Assembly (NCBI GenBank): GCA_022376465.1
Contig: JACDTU010000018.1
Span: forward strand, 310,001 to 374,000
Direction of reading: 5' to 3'
DNA: 64,000 nt
Source: Cubamyces lactineus
Taxonomy: Eukaryota; Basidiomycota; Agaricomycetes; Polyporales; Polyporaceae
Shown: one piece after another, positions 60,501 through 64,000 of the stretch
Layout: each line of letters opens with the position of its first letter
Numbering within the stretch: the first letter of the stretch is position 1
Position numbers and translations under genes: made by a program
Notes under the pieces: model-generated
Database searches by the model: none
The model's input: only the letters and a program-made list of their open reading frames with translations
What the model was told of the DNA's origin: nothing

Positions 60501-62368
60501 GCGTAGAACAATACACTTGCACCGGCTGGCCGAAAAGCCGAATACCATCAATAGGACTAGGCAGAACAAGGGATACGTCAGCATATAAAAAGAGTAGATG
60601 AATCTCGTACTCTGCTGTTGTGTGTTGACTAGTCATGTTGAAGGAGACGTAGCAGATGCAGCTGCGATGCCCAACTTATGAATCGCATTCGCGTGCACTA
60701 CTACATCTCTATATGGACACCTGAAAATGCAGTGTCAGTCTCACTGCCTTTGCTGGGCCTTTACACGTACCAAGTCTGACTGCCTTGGATGTCGGGTAGC
60801 AACTTTCAAGTTGCTGGTCCCGATGCCCTTGACGTGGCAGGCCGTACGTCTTCCCTGGCCAATAATACCTACCGAAGAAAACATTAGCAAGAGCAGCCGT
60901 ATGGCGCCGTTCAGACCACTCACCTTTCTACTAGTACATAGGTAGCGAGGCAAGCTGCCATATTAGGCCTTGCCATGACAACATGAAGAAGGGCTGAAAG
61001 CTGTGAAAGAACTCGCCATAACAAGAATCGCCTTTGTGGATTGTGGCAAGTCTGTTCGGTTAGTCTTTATTCCTGAGCCGTACCTGTAAAACTGAACTCG
61101 TGCCCATGGTCAACGCCGACGCCCGATACCAGTGGTCGCGACTTGCAACATGGCGGGCCCGCTGGTTGACCAACTCGCCAATTTTGGACGTGGCACGGAA
61201 GTCGGCATAGCTTACATAATTATACCTGCCGCGACGTCATTGTACGAGCGCCTACCAATGCTCAGCGCTAAGCTCGTGTTTCCGGACGCGCAGCGGTTCG
61301 TACGGTCCAATCTGCCCAGTGCCACATGGCCTGCCTCTTCGCGGTTTAGCAATGACTCGTCGACATACGTTGGCCGTACTATTACATATGGCGAAGAGGT
61401 AAGAGTCCTCATTCTGAACGAGTCCACGCAACCCTGGAGAATGACGTCGAACTGTACCTCGGATCCCGGGGACCGTCGTGGTCATCATGCTCATCCAATC
61501 CTGTCCGTACAGTCGAATGCTATCACTGCAGCGAATGGCCTAGGCTTTCGTACTTGTCAACTCCTGGTTCATGCAAAGACCTCGGGAGGCTTCTATGACG
61601 TTTGGCGCAGGTCCAAGCATGTTTCACTTGGTCGGCGCCCCAATCTTGGAACCTTCGAAGGCCAGAACGACTCTCATAGGCTCTCGCTCTGAGATGGTTT
61701 GAACTAGATGCACTCCTTCTGTCTTCAATGAATTCTGGGTACTCTCTTAGGGTAGATCACGGGACGACAGTATCCTTGAGTTGGCCGGACCCGATTTTCG
61801 CCTCCGAGCTCTCTGGGATCGTACAGCCGGCTAGGCACGGTTTCTCTGCCGTGTCAAGCATACTGGCAGACACTGCGCAGATTTCTAGCATACGTACCGA
61901 GGGCGTTGCTTGTACCCATCTTGGCGTACTTTGAAGGTTCGCAATTTTCCGCTGATGTTGCTGTGTCTTGCTGGGATGCTGGTCTACTTGATGAGGGTCC
62001 CATGGCAGGGTTTATGGTACCTACAACCTCGACACACGCTTCTGCAGCGCGGACGGATCGAGTCGAGACGTACAGGAATGTTTGGGCTTGAGAAGTTTCA
62101 CCTCTCCGTCGATCTATGGTCGTAGCGGAACGCGGCATGCCGGACAACATTGCTTCGCTGTCATCCAAGAATGCTTGTCCACGGCCGCCTAAGCCCGCCG
62201 ACCCTCATCCCGTCCAGAATAAAAGCAGCGCTGAACCGACGAGAGACCTCAAGCGAATCTCATCGCCCTCACACTCGTTGCATCCACATCTTCGCGGTCT
62301 TCGCGGTCTTCGCATCCACACGCTCTTTCAGCATAACTACCCTCCACCCACTCCTATCACAAGCCACC
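57522..62368. other. Long gene-poor stretch upstream of the hydrophobin
   Basis: About 4.8 kb. Open frames such as 57773-58333 (minus) and 61132-61692 (plus) lack recognisable domains, and I could not build spliced genes. Part of it may be decayed mobile-element DNA, but no terminal repeats or transposase/reverse-transcriptase motifs are visible. The last 200 bases form the hydrophobin promoter, with ATAAAAG at 62219-62225. Confidence 0.45.
62290..62316 (+). repeat. Three 9-base direct repeats in the hydrophobin leader
   Basis: CTTCGCGGT, CTTCGCGGT and CTTCGCATC follow head to tail, 53 bases before the hydrophobin ATG. They probably lie in the 5' untranslated region. Confidence 0.7.
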
Positions 62369-62816
62369 ATGTTCGCCAAGGTCGCCATCTACACCACCGC
62401 CGTCTTCACCGCTCTTGCGGCCGCCACTCCTGTCCCGCAGGGCTCTGCGAGCTGCAACACTGGCCCGATCAGCTGCTGCCAGGACGTCCGCTCCGCCTCG
62501 GACACGAGCATAAGCACCCTCCTGGGCCTCCTTGGTGTCGTTGTAGAGGACCTCACCGCCTCCGTCGGCCTCCAGTGCTCCCCAATCAGCGTCATCGGCG
62601 CCGGCTCCGGCGCGGCTTGGTGAGTTTGCTTTGGACTCGATTGTACGACACAGATTTTGACTGTCATTTTCCCTGTGTAGCTCCGCTACCCCGGTTTGCT
62701 GCGAGAACAACAGCGTCGGTGAGTGATCTTAGAGACGTGCGCGACCCGAACAGGATTCTGACGTTGACCTCTCAGGCGGTCTCATCAACATCGGCTGCAT
62801 CCCTATCATCCTCTAA
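62369..62816 (+). CDS. Class I hydrophobin
   Basis: Three exons, 62369-62619, 62681-62718 and 62776-62816, giving 109 residues. A signal peptide (MFAKVAIYTTAVFTALAAAT) leads into a short PVPQG linker. The eight cysteines follow the hydrophobin pattern: SCNTGPISCC, GLQCSPISVIG, AACSATPVCCENN and INIGCIPI, that is C-CC-C-C-CC-C. Spacing between the third and fourth cysteine blocks fits class I. Secreted hydrophobins assemble into amphipathic films at air-water interfaces and coat aerial hyphae and fruiting bodies. Intron positions inside the C-terminal half are usual for basidiomycete members. A TATA-like ATAAAAG lies about 145 bases upstream. No other hydrophobin is in the window. Confidence 0.96.
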
Positions 62817-63301
62817 ACAAGCGCACGCAAGAGGCTCGAGCTATACCTCTTATTCCCACTTCGTTTCGAGGGTTTGGCAGACTTTCTTTGACTTTGGTCG
62901 GGTTGGGGTGAATGGCGGGTGGAGGAGCGCTTCAGTTTCTGGTTCGCATTGCGATCTATCCTAGTAATTTCTTGGTTCTACGTTTTCCTGCTTGAATACA
63001 TTCATGATCTTCGTCAATGTTATCCACGTATTTGCCTGAGGTCTGAATGTCATTCGACCGACTTTGCCACCGGTACTTAGGTGGATCGTAAGCGCTCGAG
63101 ATGATCGAGATCTGCGTTATGATCTGCACTCGTTCCGCCGGAACATACCTACCACTCCCCCTCTCCATTGGCCTCATCCACACCCTCCTCTACCATCCGC
63201 GGCACGGTGAATCTCTCCCGTCATAGCGCGAGTACTTCTCAGGTTATCTAGGCTCTTCGAAATCTGTCCTACACAATCCCGATCCCTGCATACCGTCGTC
63301 C
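62817..63301. other. Intergenic region between hydrophobin and kelch gene
   Basis: No gene recognised. It holds the hydrophobin 3' flank and the kelch-gene promoter. Confidence 0.65.
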
Positions 63302-64000
63302 ATGGCGAAGAAGAAGAGCGGTGGCAAGGACTCGTCCAAGGCCTCCTTGAAAGCCGCAAAGAAGGCCAAGGCCGCACAAAAGGTCGAGCGCAAGGAGAAG
63401 AAGAAGGTGTCCAAAACAAAGGACGAATTTGACGACGACGATCAGGATCTTGAGAGCATCCTCGACAAGGTGATTATCTCCTTCTCTTTTGCCCGAAGGA
63501 ACAGAGAAAGGCCAACGCGGGTGCGGTCCAGTAGATACAAAGAGAATGGGAAGAAGCGCACAAAGTGACCGAGGAGCTCGTTGAAGGCCCGCCTAGTCGT
63601 CGGGCGAACGCTACTCTGACGCCCTGTCCGAATGGCAATCACCTGTGGTGCATTGGAGGAGAGTTCTTCAGCGACGATGGGAAAGCGGTGAGTCTGAGTT
63701 TGCATACATGGGCTGTGGTGGCGGTTGTGGCTTATCACCGCTGCGAATAGCATTTCTACAGCGACGTTTACAGATATTCTCCTGAGAAGGTGTGTCGTAT
63801 GTCATGGTGTAACCCGGCCTCGCCTTCACTCGTTTCTCTACTAGAACGAATGGCGCAAGTTTGTCTCCCCGACATGTCCAGGTCCCCGCTCAGCGCATGC
63901 TGTGGTAGCCTCTCCTGCGGGAGGCGGGAAACTTTACCTTTTCGGTACGCCGTCTGCGGCCCTGCATACCACGACTCTCGCATTCACGATGCCCCTTAGG
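63302..64000 (+). CDS. Kelch-repeat protein, KLHDC4/Kel3-like (5' part)
   Basis: Five exon pieces are visible, 63302-63469, 63535-63687, 63751-63789, 63845-63944 and base 64000; the gene continues beyond the window. The lysine-rich start MAKKKSGGKDSSKASLKAAK is followed by an acidic DEFDDDDQDLESILDK, the link QREWEEAHKVTEELVEGPPS, and then the first kelch repeats: TLTPCPNGNHLWCIGGEFFS, FYSDVYRYSPEKNEWRKF and PGPRSAHAVVASP. This order is the hallmark of the conserved eukaryotic KLHDC4 family (yeast Kel3). The kelch blades form a beta-propeller; the exact role is poorly defined. Only the N-terminal part can be judged. Confidence 0.92.

Noticed and set aside
61132..61692. 186-residue open frame on the plus strand
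   Set aside because: No domain, signal or conserved block; could be a decayed element, but no transposon motif is present.

Overview
The window is nuclear DNA of a basidiomycete fungus, most likely an agaricomycete such as a polypore. Evidence: very intron-rich genes with 50-70 base introns, a class I hydrophobin, the agaricomycete families DUF6699 and DUF6593, caspase-like proteins with long basidiomycete tails, and microsomal P450s with a shared intron pattern. Gene models were spliced by eye from GT-AG (sometimes GC-AG) junctions that restore family sequence, so exon edges may be off by a base in places.

Layout. 1-6.6 kb: three tandem, co-oriented P450 paralogues (the first cut by the window edge). 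6.9-8.4 kb: BUB3 spindle checkpoint gene (-). 8.9-9.8 kb: first DUF6699 gene (-). 11.3-16.7 kb: two tandem, apparently catalytically intact metacaspase genes (-). 19.5-24.1 kb: two DUF6699 genes. 27.4-29.1 kb: F-box protein (-). 34.2-35.6 kb: DUF6699 (+). 38.5-39.2 kb: short secreted protein, probably truncated (-). 39.9-40.6 kb: divergent DUF6699 (-). 41.7-45.8 kb: mitochondrial DNA polymerase gamma (+). 46.1-48.3 kb: tandem pair of MYND zinc-finger genes (+). 48.5-49.6 kb: unknown protein (-). 49.9-51.3 kb: CAAX protease RCE1 (-). 51.7-52.7 kb: DUF6593 (+). 52.9-55.0 kb: GH5 exo-beta-1,3-glucanase-like protein (-). 56.6-57.5 kb: sixth DUF6699-like gene (-). 62.4-62.8 kb: class I hydrophobin (+). 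63.3 kb to the end: 5' part of a KLHDC4/Kel3-type kelch protein (+).

The window mixes conserved housekeeping genes (BUB3, POLG, RCE1, kelch protein) with locally amplified accessory families (P450 x3, metacaspase x2, MYND x2, DUF6699 x6). Between them lie gene-poor stretches of 1-5 kb with only short, family-less open frames. There is no operon logic. I see no rRNA, convincing tRNA, CRISPR array or intact transposon. The most unusual observations are the spread of six divergent DUF6699 genes over about 50 kb, the tandem metacaspase pair, repeated GC-AG introns (two at the same P450 site), a 7-base first coding exon in BUB3, and an internal sequence repeat in the polymerase gamma spacer.
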